Shown here in pieces: positions 33,115-43,351 of a stretch of DNA of 44,451 nt (its first letter is position 1; each line of letters begins with the position of its first letter). A program made the translations under genes and the position numbers. Below the pieces are notes generated by a model. That model worked only from the letters and a program-made list of their open reading frames with translations, did no database searches and was not told where the DNA came from. This stretch comes from an uncultured Victivallis sp. (lineage in GTDB: Bacteria > Verrucomicrobiota > Lentisphaeria > Victivallales > Victivallaceae): positions 1 to 44,451 of the forward strand of contig NZ_CALXSK010000032.1 in assembly GCF_944391105.1 (NCBI RefSeq), written 5' to 3'.

Positions 33115-33765
33115 TTAAAATCCCTGGTATTTGAACGGAACGCCGTCTGTGGTGATTCTGATGACTTCGACGTGCCCGTCGAGGAATCCGACATTATTGG
33201 ACCCGTTGTGCCGGCCTTCGTTGGTTGACCAGGCGCGGTACGCGAAATTGCTGATCGAAGTTCCGAAGCAGTTGTAGTTGAATACCGCACCCTGACTTTT
33301 CCGGCCATCCGCAACGACGAGAGTCGTAGTGGGATATTTGGCTCGCGTCTCTTTTTCCAGATTTTCAACAAGTCCCCAGGTGTTGTAGGCATAACTGTAG
33401 TTTGCCAGCCGGTTCGGGGAGGATGGACAGTAAAAGACATTCGCTTCGCGCCGGATGATGTCATTCGTGCCGTCCCACTCCTTCCAGTTGCCGGAAACTC
33501 CGCAGTAGGGCGAAAGTACCTGGAAATAGTAGAGTCCGAGATTCATCCAGTCCTCCCAGGTGTCGTTCCCCCTGCTGTAAAAGACGCCGTTGTTGTCGGC
33601 AAGATACATGGTGTTGGCGTGCATGATCTGCTTGACGTTGCTCATGCAGCTGGATGCCCGGGCCCGCTCTCTGGCCTGATTCAGGGCGGGCAGGAGCATG
33701 GAGGCGAGAATCGCGATGATCGCGATTACGACGAGGAGCTCGATGAGGGTGAAATTGCGTTTCAT
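33115..33765 (-). CDS. Pseudopilin with H-X9-DG C-terminal motif
   Basis: 216 residues. [20 protein letters not shown] is the pilin head with only a three-residue leader, followed by [20 protein letters not shown] and [20 protein letters not shown]. Near the end [12 protein letters not shown] matches H-X9-DG. Asn, not Gly, precedes the Phe. The gene lies 19 bases downstream of the giant glycoside hydrolase gene, with AAAGGA before ATG 33765, so it is probably the last gene of that operon. Its stop lies 6 bases from the stop of the chagasin-like gene. Confidence 0.92.
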   Translation of the reverse strand: MKRNFTLIELLVVIAIIAILASMLLPALNQARERARASSCMSNVKQIMHANTMYLADNNGVFYSRGNDTWEDWMNLGLYYFQVLSPYCGVSGNWKEWDGTNDIIRREANVFYCPSSPNRLANYSYAYNTWGLVENLEKETRAKYPTTTLVVADGRKSQGAVFNYNCFGTSISNFAYRAWSTNEGRHNGSNNVGFLDGHVEVIRITTDGVPFKYQGF

Positions 33766-33784
33766 ATCCGGTTCCTTTCCGAAT

Positions 33785-36700
33785 TTAAAGGTTCATGAGA
33801 TCCACAATCGGGTCTCCTCCGGCTATCCCGACGAGAGTTCCCTGATCGCTGCTGACATAGAGTCGCGCGGGGACGGGACGCTCCATGGTGGTGTGTCCGG
33901 CTTTTTCCTCTTCCTCGGCCTGTTTGAGCCGGTCCGCCGTGATGAAGAGCGAGGCGGACAGTTCCTGGTCCGTCAGCTTCCGCGGGGAGCGGCCCGTGAG
34001 GCTGTTTGCGATGTTCACGAGCAGCTGGGCGTTGTCTCCGAGTTCGAGATTGAGCGGGCGGAGAAACCAGCCGTCGCCGATCCAGACGACCTTCCCCCTG
34101 CCGTACGGGAATGAGACGAGAAGCGGTTTCCCGGCGAGCGTGGAGTTCTCCGGGGCGCGGAGCAGCACTTTCGCCCCCTCCGGCATCCGGGTCAGGCAGG
34201 TCGCGGCGGAGCTCACAAAGCTCTCGACATGTTCCGTCATCGGATCTTCCGTAAAATCGCGGCAGATCACGCGGAGAAGGTCGGACGGAGGAGGTGCGTC
34301 GTCGCGGTTGTAGAGCACGCCGGAGCCGATGCCTCCCTCGGCAAGCCCCAGTCCTTCCAGCAGTTTTGGGTTTCGGCCGATGACGTGGTAATTCAGCGGA
34401 GCGTTGCCGCAGATCAGCAGCGACCCGCCTGCGCGGACGAAGTCGAGAATTTTCTGAGGTTCATTCAGCCGGAAGGAGCGATTCTGCAGAAGCAGCATGT
34501 CGACTCCTTCGAGGGAATCGCCGTTTCGAAGGAGCTTCACGTTGAAGGAGTTGTCGCAGAGCAGCCGGTACGCGGTCGGGGCGCTGCCGAAGAGTCCGTC
34601 GGTGACGCCGCCGCTGACCGGTGTCACGCCGATGGTCGGCTGACCGGGTTTCTCCGGGACGAGACGCCAGATTTCATTCAGCATCGCGAGACGGACCGGG
34701 GAAATTCCGGAGAGCGTAAGCGGTCGGATCTCTTCCGGTTCGATCAGCAGCACGACCGGGTCGAATTGCCGCAGTCGGACGGGCCACGGGGAGGCGAGAT
34801 CCTGTGCGCTCCAGATCTCTTTGCCGGAGACGGAGGGAATCGTTCGTCCGGTCGACGCGTTGCGCACGCGGTAGCCGCCGGCGGGAAGGTGCGCGAGTTT
34901 TGCCGATGCCGCTCCGTCGGGATCGAGGTTCTGCAGGAATAAAATGTGCCGTCCTTCTTTGTCCCGGAAAAGGGCGGTTTCGACGTTTTCCGGCAGCGGA
35001 TGTCCTGCAAGCGGGGCGAGATCGATCAGCGGCGCGACGCCGTTCCGGCGCAGAAGCTGTTCCGTGAGAGTTCGGGTGAATTCTCCCCGGAAGGTTCCGT
35101 TCAGCACGAAAACGCGCCCTTTGCCCAGACGGTTTTCGGTCAGGAGCGGAGAGTTGTCCTTGTAGCGCAGGAGCACTTCCGCTCCGCGCAGTTCGAGCCG
35201 CGCGCGAGTGGAGCCGTCAATCCGGCGGGCGTGGATTTTGTCGCGGCCGAGTTCCGGCAGATCGTATTCCGCGGGGGCGGTATCGCAGCCGAGGAACGCG
35301 ACGCCGGTCAGGGCCGAGGCGTCGAGCGTTTCATGCGTTTCATCGTTGACGGAGAGGGAGCCGTATTCGGCGATCAGCGTGCCGCCCTGTTCCACGTACT
35401 TCTTCAGAGCATCGACCGCGGCGGGAGTCGAACGGAGATGTCCCGCAACGATGATGGCGCGGTAAGGGAGGCTGCCGTTGCGCAGATCCTGATCGCGCAG
35501 CACATCGACCATGCCGCTCCGGGTGAAGAGAGCCCCGGCGTACCAGGGCATCAGGTCGGTGGTCGCGGGACTCATGATCGTTTCAAGGTAATCCTTGTGC
35601 GTGATGCCGCGCAGCGTTTCGATCGGGTAGACCATCGCGACGGCGGCGGACTGCCGGGCGGCGGGGTCGAACACGATGTCGGCGAAGTTCTCGATTTCGG
35701 CCTTCGCGCCGGGGATGCTGCGGCTCGACGGCCGCAGAAAGTTGCTCTCGTAACAGAGCATGACTCCCGAGGTGCCGCGGATCGCCTGCGTCCAGAGAAA
35801 ACTTCGCACGTGACGCTCTTCGACTTCGCGCTTGAAGTCCGGAACGAGCGGGGCGGTGTTGACCGAGACGAATCCGCGGATTCCTCCGTAGTAGGTGCCG
35901 TCGAGAAAATACCGGTTTTCGATCTTGACCGCAAGTACGTTTTCCGGTTCGATCGATTCGATGATGTCGAAGGTGAAATTCGCGTCGAATCCATCTACGG
36001 AACCGATTTTTTTTCCGTTCAGATAGAGGTCGGCCTTGTCGGCGAATCCCTGGCCGTTCAAGTAGAGCTTGCCTACCGTCGGTTTTGCGGCTTTGAATCC
36101 GGTGCGGTAGAGCCCGACCTGACAGAGGCGGTAACCGTCGTCGCCCCACATGGCCGGAACCGTGACCTTTCCCCAGGCGGAGTCGTCGAAGTTCTTCTTT
36201 TCCCAATCGGCGGGAAGGGAGCTGGTCGCGTCGAAGAATTTCCATTTCCGGTGCAGTCCGGCCAGATCGCTTTCGATGAGATCGTTCTTGTGCGCGCCGC
36301 GGACGCTTACGCCGAGCGGCGCCTCCGCATTGAAAATCGGTTTGTCCGGGGAGAAGCCGCGTACCGCGTCGCTGAAGAACATGCGTTTGAGCAGGTCGGA
36401 GAGGGAGTCGAAGCTGCGGAATCCTCCGGTTTCCGGATAGTTGAATCCCGCCTCGTGGGAGTAGAAGTCGGAAAAGTCGGTCAGCGTTTCCGGTTTGATG
36501 CCGATGCCGGTGTAGTCGAGCCAGAGATTCAAGTGGCTCTGAAGCGTGGAGTAAACCTTCGACCGGGGATCGAGAGAACGCATCTTCGGCATGAGACTCT
36601 TCACCGCCTCATAACTGCGTTCCTCCTGGAATTTTTCCCAGTCGATCAGCAGGTTCGGATAAGAACGACCCTCGCGGGCGGCGAGGGTTTCACGCGGGAG

Positions 36701-38392
36701 CGACTCGTTTTGGCCGTCGTCGGTCGTGTAACCGGGCGGGTTGACCTGATCGAACGAGGAAAACGAGGTGTTCCACGCCCGGTTGGCTTTTTCGATCGAT
36801 CCGAACTTCTTCCGCATCGCTTCGCGGAACGCCTCGCGACTGATCCGGTGCGGATTGTTGTAGATCATTTCATTGAAGAGTTCATAGCAGAAGATCGGAT
36901 ACCTCCGGGTGTAGCGCATCCAGCTTTTGAACATTTCGATGTACATCGCTTCCCCCTGCGGATGGAAGGGGTCGTATGGGACGAAGTGTCCCGCCTTGTA
37001 GACCTCCCTGAACTCCGGCAGATTGCGGATCTGGCTCCATTGCGGGTGCGCCTTGTGTTCATGCCAGAAGCGGATGCCGTTGCCGAGAAAGCGGCGGATG
37101 ATCGCCTCGTACCAGGGATTTTCGCTCCAGCTGATTTCCAATTTCCCGTTCGGAAGGCGCCTGGGAGCGTAGAGCGTGTAGATTTCATCCGCGTTGTAGA
37201 TCATGACGTCGGCGGAAAACATCCGCATCATCCACGGGGGACCTTCCACGTCGAGCTGCCAGCCGCCGAGCAGAAAGGTGCGATGCCCGTCGCGGGTGAA
37301 CGCATTGCCTGCGATGCCGACATCCTGCACGTCCGGGTAGCTCGAATCGTAGTTCACGCCGACAGCCGGATACGGCGTCGGTTTGATCGTGAAGTTGTCT
37401 GTGACGGGAGTCGCCGGCTTTTCGACCGGACTGAAATGGAGTTCCAGGTCGGAGAGTTCGAGTTGCCGGTTGGCTCCGAACCCGTTGAATCGCAGCTGAG
37501 TGACGGCGGAGGGGTCCAGCTTTCCATCAATCTTCTTCGCATTGCCGTACGGATAGTGTTTGAAGACGGAGACGGGCAGGTCGAACTTTTTCGGTTCTTC
37601 GGTGAGCGTTATGTACGTGAAATGAATTTCGTCGTCGGCTTCGATCAGCATGACCTCCTGCTGACCCGGAGATGTCCCTTTCGCGAGCCGGGCCGTGAAC
37701 GTGATCCGGGCGAGTTCCCCGATGTTGTTCGGAATCGGCAGGGACGCATGGCCAGGCTTCATGAGGTCGACAAGGACGGTGCCGTTTTCGCCGAGTGGTT
37801 TGACGGTGACGTCGGATGCGGGCCAGCAGTGCCACTTGGCATGAGCAAGGTCGACTGTTTCGCGAATCGAGCCGTCGGCCGCTTTTTCGGTATAAACCAG
37901 TTCGAGGTCTGTGATTTCGTAATTGCGCCCGGCGGGCCAGCCGTTGAACCGGATCAGCGCAGCGGCGGCGGGGTTGAGTTTTCCATCTTCGATTTTCGCA
38001 TTCCCATAGGTGTAGAGTTTGAGGGAGGAGAGCGGAAACGAATGGAGCTTCCATTCCGGTGTAAGTTCGATCAGGCGGAAGAAAAGTTCGCCGCCGTTTT
38101 CGGCGACCATGACCTCAAGCTGTTTGATCCGGTTTTCCGGCAACGCCCGGATGCGGAAGCGGAATTCGCTCAGGACGGCATCGTTTTTCCTGATCGGCAG
38201 CGCGAAGAATCCGGTGTTGTTGAGCTGATCGAACCGCAGAGAGCCGTCCGGCATGGCCTGAAGTCGCAACTTGCCCTGCGGCCAGATGTTCCAACGACTG
38301 GTCTGGGTGAGGTCGACACGTTCTTCGACTCCGGGCAGAAGGCGCGGCAGCAGCAGGAGGGCGGCAGTCGCCAGACAAATTGGGATTCTCAT
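33785..38392 (-). CDS. Giant secreted clan GH-A glycoside hydrolase (beta-galactosidase-like)
   Basis: 1535 residues. A signal peptide (residues about 1-22) is followed by two homologous beta-sandwich modules (about 25-172 and 182-325), each ending in a YGNAK...RFNG...SDLEL motif. A TIM barrel spans about 340-720: Glu508 in [13 protein letters not shown] is the acid/base and Glu690 in [13 protein letters not shown] the likely nucleophile, as in GH42/GH2 families. About 705-860 is a GH2-like sugar-binding domain ([38 protein letters not shown]). Two glutamine-amidotransferase-like or trimerisation domains follow ([26 protein letters not shown]). ATG 38392 follows AAGGAG. The substrate is unknown; a beta-linked host or algal glycan is inferred. 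It lies between the GntR/LacI regulator and the pseudopilin. Confidence 0.85.
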   Translation of the reverse strand: MRIPICLATAALLLLPRLLPGVEERVDLTQTSRWNIWPQGKLRLQAMPDGSLRFDQLNNTGFFALPIRKNDAVLSEFRFRIRALPENRIKQLEVMVAENGGELFFRLIELTPEWKLHSFPLSSLKLYTYGNAKIEDGKLNPAAAALIRFNGWPAGRNYEITDLELVYTEKAADGSIRETVDLAHAKWHCWPASDVTVKPLGENGTVLVDLMKPGHASLPIPNNIGELARITFTARLAKGTSPGQQEVMLIEADDEIHFTYITLTEEPKKFDLPVSVFKHYPYGNAKKIDGKLDPSAVTQLRFNGFGANRQLELSDLELHFSPVEKPATPVTDNFTIKPTPYPAVGVNYDSSYPDVQDVGIAGNAFTRDGHRTFLLGGWQLDVEGPPWMMRMFSADVMIYNADEIYTLYAPRRLPNGKLEISWSENPWYEAIIRRFLGNGIRFWHEHKAHPQWSQIRNLPEFREVYKAGHFVPYDPFHPQGEAMYIEMFKSWMRYTRRYPIFCYELFNEMIYNNPHRISREAFREAMRKKFGSIEKANRAWNTSFSSFDQVNPPGYTTDDGQNESLPRETLAAREGRSYPNLLIDWEKFQEERSYEAVKSLMPKMRSLDPRSKVYSTLQSHLNLWLDYTGIGIKPETLTDFSDFYSHEAGFNYPETGGFRSFDSLSDLLKRMFFSDAVRGFSPDKPIFNAEAPLGVSVRGAHKNDLIESDLAGLHRKWKFFDATSSLPADWEKKNFDDSAWGKVTVPAMWGDDGYRLCQVGLYRTGFKAAKPTVGKLYLNGQGFADKADLYLNGKKIGSVDGFDANFTFDIIESIEPENVLAVKIENRYFLDGTYYGGIRGFVSVNTAPLVPDFKREVEERHVRSFLWTQAIRGTSGVMLCYESNFLRPSSRSIPGAKAEIENFADIVFDPAARQSAAVAMVYPIETLRGITHKDYLETIMSPATTDLMPWYAGALFTRSGMVDVLRDQDLRNGSLPYRAIIVAGHLRSTPAAVDALKKYVEQGGTLIAEYGSLSVNDETHETLDASALTGVAFLGCDTAPAEYDLPELGRDKIHARRIDGSTRARLELRGAEVLLRYKDNSPLLTENRLGKGRVFVLNGTFRGEFTRTLTEQLLRRNGVAPLIDLAPLAGHPLPENVETALFRDKEGRHILFLQNLDPDGAASAKLAHLPAGGYRVRNASTGRTIPSVSGKEIWSAQDLASPWPVRLRQFDPVVLLIEPEEIRPLTLSGISPVRLAMLNEIWRLVPEKPGQPTIGVTPVSGGVTDGLFGSAPTAYRLLCDNSFNVKLLRNGDSLEGVDMLLLQNRSFRLNEPQKILDFVRAGGSLLICGNAPLNYHVIGRNPKLLEGLGLAEGGIGSGVLYNRDDAPPPSDLLRVICRDFTEDPMTEHVESFVSSAATCLTRMPEGAKVLLRAPENSTLAGKPLLVSFPYGRGKVVWIGDGWFLRPLNLELGDNAQLLVNIANSLTGRSPRKLTDQELSASLFITADRLKQAEEEEKAGHTTMERPVPARLYVSSDQGTLVGIAGGDPIVDLMNL

Positions 38393-38411
38393 AGATGCTC
38401 CTTTTTCCGAA

Positions 38412-39497
38412 TTATCCGTAAATGATACTTGAACGGCGGACCAGCAGCGTCGGCTGGATCGTCTGAATCACCTGCGGCTGCTGCGGGTTGTGGACTTTTC
38501 GCATCAGAATCTGCAATGCGGCGCGAAGCTGTTCGGCATGCGGCTGTCGGACCGACGTGACCGGCAGCGCCAGAGCCCGCGAGACCCAGTTGAATTCGTC
38601 GTACATGATGACTGCGACATCTTCCGGAATGCGCAGTTTTCGCTCCCGCAGGTAGTTTACGGTTTCCCATGTGGCCCAGTCGCCGTCGACGAGGAGCGAA
38701 TCGAATCCGGACCGTTTCGGAAGCTCCTCCCGGATGATCCTCCTGGAAATTTTTTCGTCGTAAGGCACAATTTCAATGATGCGGTCCGGATCGGTCTCGA
38801 TGCCGGCCCGTTCGAGCATTTCATTGAATCCGAGAATTTTGTTGCGGTTCATGTGCAGAGAGGTTTGACCGCAGAGGAAAAGCGGGTTGCGCCGTCCGGA
38901 TTCGAGCAGATGCTCCATCGCGATTGCGGCTCCCGCGCGGTTGTCGACGGCGACGTAGGAGACGGAGGAGTCGCATTCGGGTTTTTCCAGGGCGACAAAC
39001 GGCAATCCGGTCTGTTCCAGATCCGCACACTCCGCAGCCGACATCGGGAATCCGATGACGAAGCCCGCGTATTTCTCCAGTTCGAGCTCCCGCCAGGGAA
39101 ACTCAAGGTGGGTGCGGACCTGGTGGATTTCCGGCAGAAACTCCATCTTCCCATCCTGAAACAGACCGACGAGCAACCGTCCGAAGTAAGGGTCGTCGTC
39201 ACCGAATGCACCTTTCCCCTCCAGAAAAATGGCGACCCGGTAGCAGAGCTCCCGATTTTTTCCACCGCTCTCCCGGACATATGTGCCGGACCCGCGCACC
39301 CGCTCGATGAAATTCAGCTCCTCGAGTTTCCGCAGACTGCTGCGGACCGTCGCCCGGGAGCAGGCGTAATCCGCCGCAAGTTCCCGCTCGGTCGGAATCC
39401 GGGTCCCCGCCGGAAAGCGTCCGCCGCGGATCGCCTCCTGCAATTCCCGGAACAGGTGGTCGTTCTTGTTCTGGACGGCCGGCATTGCTTTGAGCAT
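38412..39497 (-). CDS. GntR-type regulator with LacI-like ligand domain
   Basis: 361 residues. Residues about 10-78 are a GntR winged helix: HLFRELQEAIRGGRFPAGTR, IPTERELAADYACSRATVRS and VRGSGTYV. Residues about 90-355 are a LacI/periplasmic-binding-protein domain: FVALEKPECDSSVSYVAVDN, AIAMEHLLESGRRNPLFLCG, FDSLLVDGDWATWETVNYLR and PEDVAVIMYDEFNWVSRALA. It is probably a repressor released by a sugar produced by the downstream hydrolase. ATG 39497 follows AAAGGAG. The protein gives a template for the frameshifted paralogue at 1126-2207. Confidence 0.92.
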   Translation of the reverse strand: MLKAMPAVQNKNDHLFRELQEAIRGGRFPAGTRIPTERELAADYACSRATVRSSLRKLEELNFIERVRGSGTYVRESGGKNRELCYRVAIFLEGKGAFGDDDPYFGRLLVGLFQDGKMEFLPEIHQVRTHLEFPWRELELEKYAGFVIGFPMSAAECADLEQTGLPFVALEKPECDSSVSYVAVDNRAGAAIAMEHLLESGRRNPLFLCGQTSLHMNRNKILGFNEMLERAGIETDPDRIIEIVPYDEKISRRIIREELPKRSGFDSLLVDGDWATWETVNYLRERKLRIPEDVAVIMYDEFNWVSRALALPVTSVRQPHAEQLRAALQILMRKVHNPQQPQVIQTIQPTLLVRRSSIIYG

Positions 39498-39518
39498 ATT
39501 CGTTTCTCCTTTTGTTAT

Positions 39519-39547
39519 ATTATGACAAATTTATCCGGCAATGTCAA
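39519..39547 (-). promoter_or_regulatory. Promoter and possible operator of the hydrolase operon
   Basis: On the minus strand TTGACA (39547-39542), a 17-base spacer and CATAAT (39524-39519). The -10 is embedded in TTTGT-CATAATATA-ACAAA, whose five-base arms are an exact inverted repeat, suiting autorepression by the regulator it serves. Confidence 0.65.
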
Positions 39548-39639
39548 GACCAGATTGAAAGAAATGTGAATAAATTACGAACATTTTTGAACTAATTGCA
39601 TACCAATTTTGATGCAGGAAAGGGGTTGCTGTACTTTTA

Positions 39640-39657
39640 AAATTACAATTGTAATTT
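39640..39657. promoter_or_regulatory. BlaI/MecI-type operator, distal copy
   Basis: A perfect 18-base palindrome, AAATTACAATTGTAATTT. The core ATTACA-N2-TGTAAT carries the TACA/TGTA hallmark of BlaI/MecI operators. A BlaI homologue is encoded at 42931 in the operon that follows. Confidence 0.6.
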
Positions 39658-39671
39658 GCATATCTTGTTTA

Positions 39672-39725
39672 TTTTGATAATGTTGTGTTGTATTCGACAA
39701 AAAATATCCGCTTTTTTTGATAATG
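39672..39725 (+). repeat. Direct repeat TTTTGATAATG x2
   Basis: Two identical 11-base copies at 39672-39682 and 39715-39725, between the two BlaI-type palindromes in the very AT-rich gap 39498-39799. They could be -10-like sites or activator sites. The rest of the gap has no gene; apart from the promoter, operators and these repeats I see only AT-rich sequence. Confidence 0.4.
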
Positions 39726-39741
39726 GAGCTTGTATTTTCTG

Positions 39742-39755
39742 ATTACAAATGTAAT
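39742..39755. promoter_or_regulatory. BlaI/MecI-type operator, proximal copy
   Basis: ATTACA-AA-TGTAAT, with the same arms and spacing as the palindrome exactly 100 bases upstream. It lies 45 bases before the first start codon of the operon, next to TTGTAT (39730) and TAATAT (39758) elements, so a bound repressor would block transcription. Confidence 0.6.
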
Positions 39756-39799
39756 TTTAATATTGGAATCGTCAACGCAGAGAGAAAAGGGAGGCGGTC

Positions 39800-40405
39800 A
39801 TGCGAAAACAGACGGTTGCGGAGAAGGGGAGCCGGGGAGGAAAACGCAGGAGCTCCCGATGGCGGATGCTGTTTTTTCCGGCTTTGATCGGAGTTTCGGT
39901 GATGGCGGTGTTGATCTGGCTGCTGCTGCATGTGACGCCGGAGCCGCTGACGTCGGAGGAGATTCTGTCGAAGGAGGAGTGGAGCGAGCGGGAGTTGATT
40001 GACACGCTTGCGCGGGCATTTGCTCCGCAGAGCAATCGCGGTTCCCATCGGGAGGTGCTGGATCATCTGCGCCGCCAGTTGCGCAAATATCCGGAAGAAC
40101 AGCAGAAGATGATCCGTATCCGGGCGCTGACCGGCGCGATGGGCGAGACGCTCCGGCAGATCCGGGCGATGCCGGACGACGAGCGTGACAAGATGTATGC
40201 CGCCATCCGGACCCAGGCCGAAAAGTGGCACCGCGAGGCGATGAGCGGCAAAGGGCGCGAAATGCTCGACACGATTCGGGCTTCGGAGGAGGGACAGGCG
40301 TTGAATGCCGAGGCGGCGCGCATCATCCACAGTGAACTCACGCCGGAGGAGCGGCGCAAATTCGCGCCGATCACGGAAATCTGGATTCGAACGCTGGAAT
40401 TGTGA
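39800..40405 (+). CDS. Single-pass membrane protein of unknown function
   Basis: 201 residues. A very basic N-terminus ([20 protein letters not shown]) precedes one membrane helix, [20 protein letters not shown] at about residues 23-42. The rest is a helical, charged periplasmic region ([40 protein letters not shown]) with no recognised domain. The end ([20 protein letters not shown]) resembles heavy-metal-sensor or Spy-like helical repeats only loosely. ATG 39800 follows GGGAGG. It is the first gene after the BlaI-type operators and abuts the pseudopilin gene. Confidence 0.8.
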   Translation: MRKQTVAEKGSRGGKRRSSRWRMLFFPALIGVSVMAVLIWLLLHVTPEPLTSEEILSKEEWSERELIDTLARAFAPQSNRGSHREVLDHLRRQLRKYPEEQQKMIRIRALTGAMGETLRQIRAMPDDERDKMYAAIRTQAEKWHREAMSGKGREMLDTIRASEEGQALNAEAARIIHSELTPEERRKFAPITEIWIRTLEL

Positions 40406-40419
40406 AGGGAGGCGTGAAA

Positions 40420-41109
40420 ATGAAATCTCTTTTCGTCAGAAGACGCAACATCCGGCAAGCGGCGGACCGCCGCTGTCTGTCCGGGGACGCATGGTATCCG
40501 GCATCGGCACCCAGCCGGACGCAGGAGGGACGGGGCACGGCGGAAACGGTCTCGGCTTTTCGCGGCACGGCCGCGGTCGGAAAGAGCTTTACGCTCGTGG
40601 AATTGCTGGTGGTGATTGCGATCATCGCGATTCTGGCGGGACTGCTGATGCCCGCGTTGAACGGAGCGCGCAGCCGTGCGAAGCGGGCGAACTGCATCAG
40701 CAATCTGAAGCAGATCGGACTCGGACTGGAGTCGTACCTGGGGGACAATCGTTATATCATTCCCGCGTGCCGGATCATGCCGAAGAGTGCGGGGGAGGGG
40801 GAGGAGTTTCTGCCGGGAATCGTCGAGACGCTCAAACCCTATCTTGGGGGAAACGAGACGGTGTTCCGCTGTCCGGGAGACGGCGAGGAGCTGTTTGAGA
40901 AGGAGGGGAGCAGTTACGTCTGGGGACGCGAATGGGGAATCAACGGCAGACGGGCCGACGACCGTGAGCTGCGTCTGCTCGGTTACCGGATTCCGCTTCT
41001 GTACGACGGCGGGTCGTTTCACGGGCCGGAGGGGGAGACTTCGTCGCGCAACTACCTCTATCTTACGACGCGGATCAGTCTGGATGCGATGAAGGAGAAG
41101 GTGGAATGA
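40420..41109 (+). CDS. Pseudopilin with long N-terminal leader
   Basis: About 229 residues. The pilin head [20 protein letters not shown] begins only after about 55 residues of basic, disordered leader, far longer than the usual 5-20. It continues [20 protein letters not shown] and [20 protein letters not shown]. No H-X9-DG motif is found, unlike the two other pseudopilins in the window. Ser precedes the Phe. ATG 40420 follows AGGGAGG at 7 bases; a GTG at 40402 is possible. Its stop overlaps the ABC ATPase start as ATGA, so pilin and transporter are translationally coupled. Confidence 0.85.
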   Translation: MKSLFVRRRNIRQAADRRCLSGDAWYPASAPSRTQEGRGTAETVSAFRGTAAVGKSFTLVELLVVIAIIAILAGLLMPALNGARSRAKRANCISNLKQIGLGLESYLGDNRYIIPACRIMPKSAGEGEEFLPGIVETLKPYLGGNETVFRCPGDGEELFEKEGSSYVWGREWGINGRRADDRELRLLGYRIPLLYDGGSFHGPEGETSSRNYLYLTTRISLDAMKEKVE

Positions 41110-42044
41110 GTGTGGAATGCTTTTGCCTCACCAAGCGTTACGGGCGGCGGCTGGCGCTGGATGACGTTTCTCTGGAGATCGGGGACGGAGGAGTGACTGG
41201 TCTCATCGGTCCGAATGGAGCTGGGAAGAGCACGCTCATCAAGATCATCACCGGGCTGGTGTGGCCGACGGAGGGATTCGTGCTGGTGGACGGGTTTGAC
41301 GCGCACCGGGAGCATACGCAGGCGATGCGCCGGATCGGGGCGATCATCGAGTGGCCTGCGTTCATTCCGGATCTGACGGCGCGACAGAATCTCGATATTT
41401 TTTCCGGCGGGCACGGAGCGCGTTACCGTGCGAAGCGCGCGGAGATTCTGCGGTTCATGGAGCTGGATTCCGCTCTGGAGCGCAGGGTCGGAACCTTTTC
41501 GACCGGGATGCGGCAGCGGCTCGGGATCACGCTCGCATTGTTGCCGGAGTCGGAATTCATCATTCTGGACGAGCCGACCAACGGGCTCGATCCGGCCGGA
41601 ATCGTCGAGATCCGGCAGATCATCCGGGAGTATAATCGGAAGTTCGGAGTGAGCGTGATGGTCAGCAGCCACCTTCTGTCGGAAGTCGAGCAGATCTGCG
41701 ACCATCTGATTCTGATCGATGACGGCAAACTCAAGGCGTGGGGGGAGATCGGCGAACTGCTCGGCGATGACCGGCCGGAACTGATTCTAGAAGTCGATCG
41801 CCCCGCAGAAGCGGCGGAGCTGCTTCGCAAATGCGCGGAGTCGGGAGCTCTGCCGCTCGGGCCGGTGGAGACGGCGGACTCCGGACGGCTGCGGCTTGCT
41901 CTCGGGGAGGCTGCTCCCGGGGCGGTGAATCGTCTGCTGGTCGAAGCGGGATTCGAGGTCACGCATCTGGCGCGGGAGCGTCGGGGACTTGAGTCGTTTT
42001 TTCTGCGCCAGACGGAAGGGGAGGGCAGGTCATGTTCAGAATGA
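41106..42044 (+). CDS. ABC transporter ATP-binding protein
   Basis: 312 residues, the ATPase of an exporter of the bacitracin/Nod type. Walker A is [16 protein letters not shown], the signature is [16 protein letters not shown], Walker B is [17 protein letters not shown], and the switch His is in [20 protein letters not shown]. About 90 extra C-terminal residues may bind the permease or regulate it. It starts inside the pseudopilin stop and overlaps the permease gene by 13 bases. Confidence 0.96.
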   Translation: MSVECFCLTKRYGRRLALDDVSLEIGDGGVTGLIGPNGAGKSTLIKIITGLVWPTEGFVLVDGFDAHREHTQAMRRIGAIIEWPAFIPDLTARQNLDIFSGGHGARYRAKRAEILRFMELDSALERRVGTFSTGMRQRLGITLALLPESEFIILDEPTNGLDPAGIVEIRQIIREYNRKFGVSVMVSSHLLSEVEQICDHLILIDDGKLKAWGEIGELLGDDRPELILEVDRPAEAAELLRKCAESGALPLGPVETADSGRLRLALGEAAPGAVNRLLVEAGFEVTHLARERRGLESFFLRQTEGEGRSCSE

Positions 42045-42883
42045 TCGGGTATGAACTTGCCAAACTGCGGGTGCAGAAGAAGAATTTTGTCATGATCGCT
42101 TGCCATTTGTGTTTTCTGGCGCTCTGTTATCTGGCGTTCCGGTCGGCGCAGGGGAAATTCTTTCAGCGGTTCGACCGGACGATGAATTTTCATCTGGAGA
42201 ATCTGAACGACTACCTTGACGGTCTCTTTTTTGCGCGGGTGGCGCTGGTTCCGACGTTCATCGTGCTCATGCCGATTCTGGTGGCGACGCTGGCCGGGGA
42301 CACGGTGGCCGGGGAGATGCAGGACGGGAGTCTGAAGCTGTATGTTTCGCGCGCGCGGTCGCGCAGTGCGATTCTGCTGTCGAAATTTTTTGCGGTCTAC
42401 ATTGTAACGCTGCTGTTCTGCATCTGGTTTGCGGCGGTCAATCTGCTGATCGGGGTGGCGATCCTCGGGGTGTCGCCGACGCAGCTGGTGATGTTGACCG
42501 ACCGGATGTTCGGGACGGATGTGGTGGTGATGGGGTGCGGCGGGGCGCTGCTGCGGTATTTCGCCTCGATGGTTTATTTTTCATTTTCGCTGACGGCGCT
42601 CGCGGCGATCACGCTTTTCTTTTCGACGGTGTTCAACCGGATGAGCGCGGCGACGGTGACGGTGATCTCACTGTATTTCGTCTCCTATGTGATCGCTGCG
42701 CTGCCGTTCAGCGATGCGATCCGGCCCTGGCTGCTGTCGGAAGTGATGAACAACGCGTTTCTGCTCTGGCTTTCGCCGCTGCCGTTGTTCAAGCTGCTGT
42801 TGAATTGTGCGACGCTGCTGCTCTACATGGCGGGATTTCTGCTGGCGGCGGTGCTGATGTTCAACTGGAAGGATTTGAAATAA
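42032..42883 (+). CDS. ABC transporter permease (ABC-2 type)
   Basis: 283 residues with about six membrane helices: FVMIACHLCFLALCYLAF, VALVPTFIVLMPILVATLAG, FAVYIVTLLFCIWFAAVNLL, ALAAITLFFSTVFNRM, VTVISLYFVSYVIAALPF and NCATLLLYMAGFLLAAVLMF. The first cytosolic loop contains DTVAGEMQDGSLKLYVSRAR, typical of ABC-2 permeases that carry antibiotics, lipids or polysaccharide. Together with the preceding ATPase it would make a homodimeric exporter. The cargo is unknown; the operon's pseudopilin and BlaI/BlaR1 pair suggest an envelope-stress role. Confidence 0.92.
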   Translation: MFRMIGYELAKLRVQKKNFVMIACHLCFLALCYLAFRSAQGKFFQRFDRTMNFHLENLNDYLDGLFFARVALVPTFIVLMPILVATLAGDTVAGEMQDGSLKLYVSRARSRSAILLSKFFAVYIVTLLFCIWFAAVNLLIGVAILGVSPTQLVMLTDRMFGTDVVVMGCGGALLRYFASMVYFSFSLTALAAITLFFSTVFNRMSAATVTVISLYFVSYVIAALPFSDAIRPWLLSEVMNNAFLLWLSPLPLFKLLLNCATLLLYMAGFLLAAVLMFNWKDLK

Positions 42884-42893
42884 CAAGCCGAAC

Positions 42894-42921
42894 TTGAAAA
42901 ATTCCGGAAAAAGGTTAAAGT
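42894..42921 (+). promoter_or_regulatory. Possible internal promoter before blaI
   Basis: TTGAAA (42894-42899), a 16-base spacer and TAAAGT (42916-42921). The start would be about 42928, almost at the ATG, and blaI has no clear Shine-Dalgarno. No TACA/TGTA palindrome lies here. Confidence 0.25.
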
Positions 42922-42930
42922 AATGACATC

Positions 42931-43344
42931 ATGAAAAAGCTGAATATATCCGATGCGGAACTCGAACTGCTCAAGGAGTTGTGGGTCGAGTCGCCGTTGA
43001 CTTCGCGGCAGCTGGTCGACCGGCTGCGGACCCGGACGCAGTGGGGAGAGCCGACGATCAAGACATTGCTGCTGCGGCTGCTGCGCAAAAAGGCGGTCCG
43101 CCGCCAGTCGCAGGGAAAATCGTTTCTCTACTCCGCCGCGATCGCGCGGGATGAATATCAGTACGCGGTCGGGCGGAACGTGATCGACCGGCTTTTCGAT
43201 GGACTGGCCGGAAATTTCTTGACCTGCCTCGTGCGGAACGAGGCGTTCCGTCCCGGCGAACTCGAGGAGCTTCGGCGGTTGCTCGACGAAAAGGCGGCCG
43301 AACAGCAGACCACGACGGACGGAGAGACCCAACCGACGGAGTGA
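42931..43344 (+). CDS. blaI: BlaI/MecI/CopY family transcriptional repressor
   Basis: 137 residues. The N-terminal winged helix matches the family: LNISDAELELLKELWVESPL, TSRQLVDRLRTR, PTIKTLLLRLLRKKAV and GKSFLYSAAIARDEY. The C-terminal dimer domain (VIDRLFDGLAGNFLTCLVRN, then LEELRRLLDEKA) normally contains the site cut upon induction. It would bind as a dimer to the two palindromes at 39640 and 39742 and be inactivated through the M56 peptidase encoded next. No beta-lactamase is near, so the inducer need not be a beta-lactam. Confidence 0.93.
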   Translation: MKKLNISDAELELLKELWVESPLTSRQLVDRLRTRTQWGEPTIKTLLLRLLRKKAVRRQSQGKSFLYSAAIARDEYQYAVGRNVIDRLFDGLAGNFLTCLVRNEAFRPGELEELRRLLDEKAAEQQTTTDGETQPTE

Positions 43345-43351
43345 AACGAAG

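Noticed and set aside
34946..38425. A 1159-codon open frame on the plus strand opposite the giant hydrolase
   Set aside because: It is a shadow of the hydrolase gene in GC-rich DNA: Arg/Glu/Val-rich, no domain, no ribosome site, and the opposite strand encodes a clear signal peptide and catalytic motifs.
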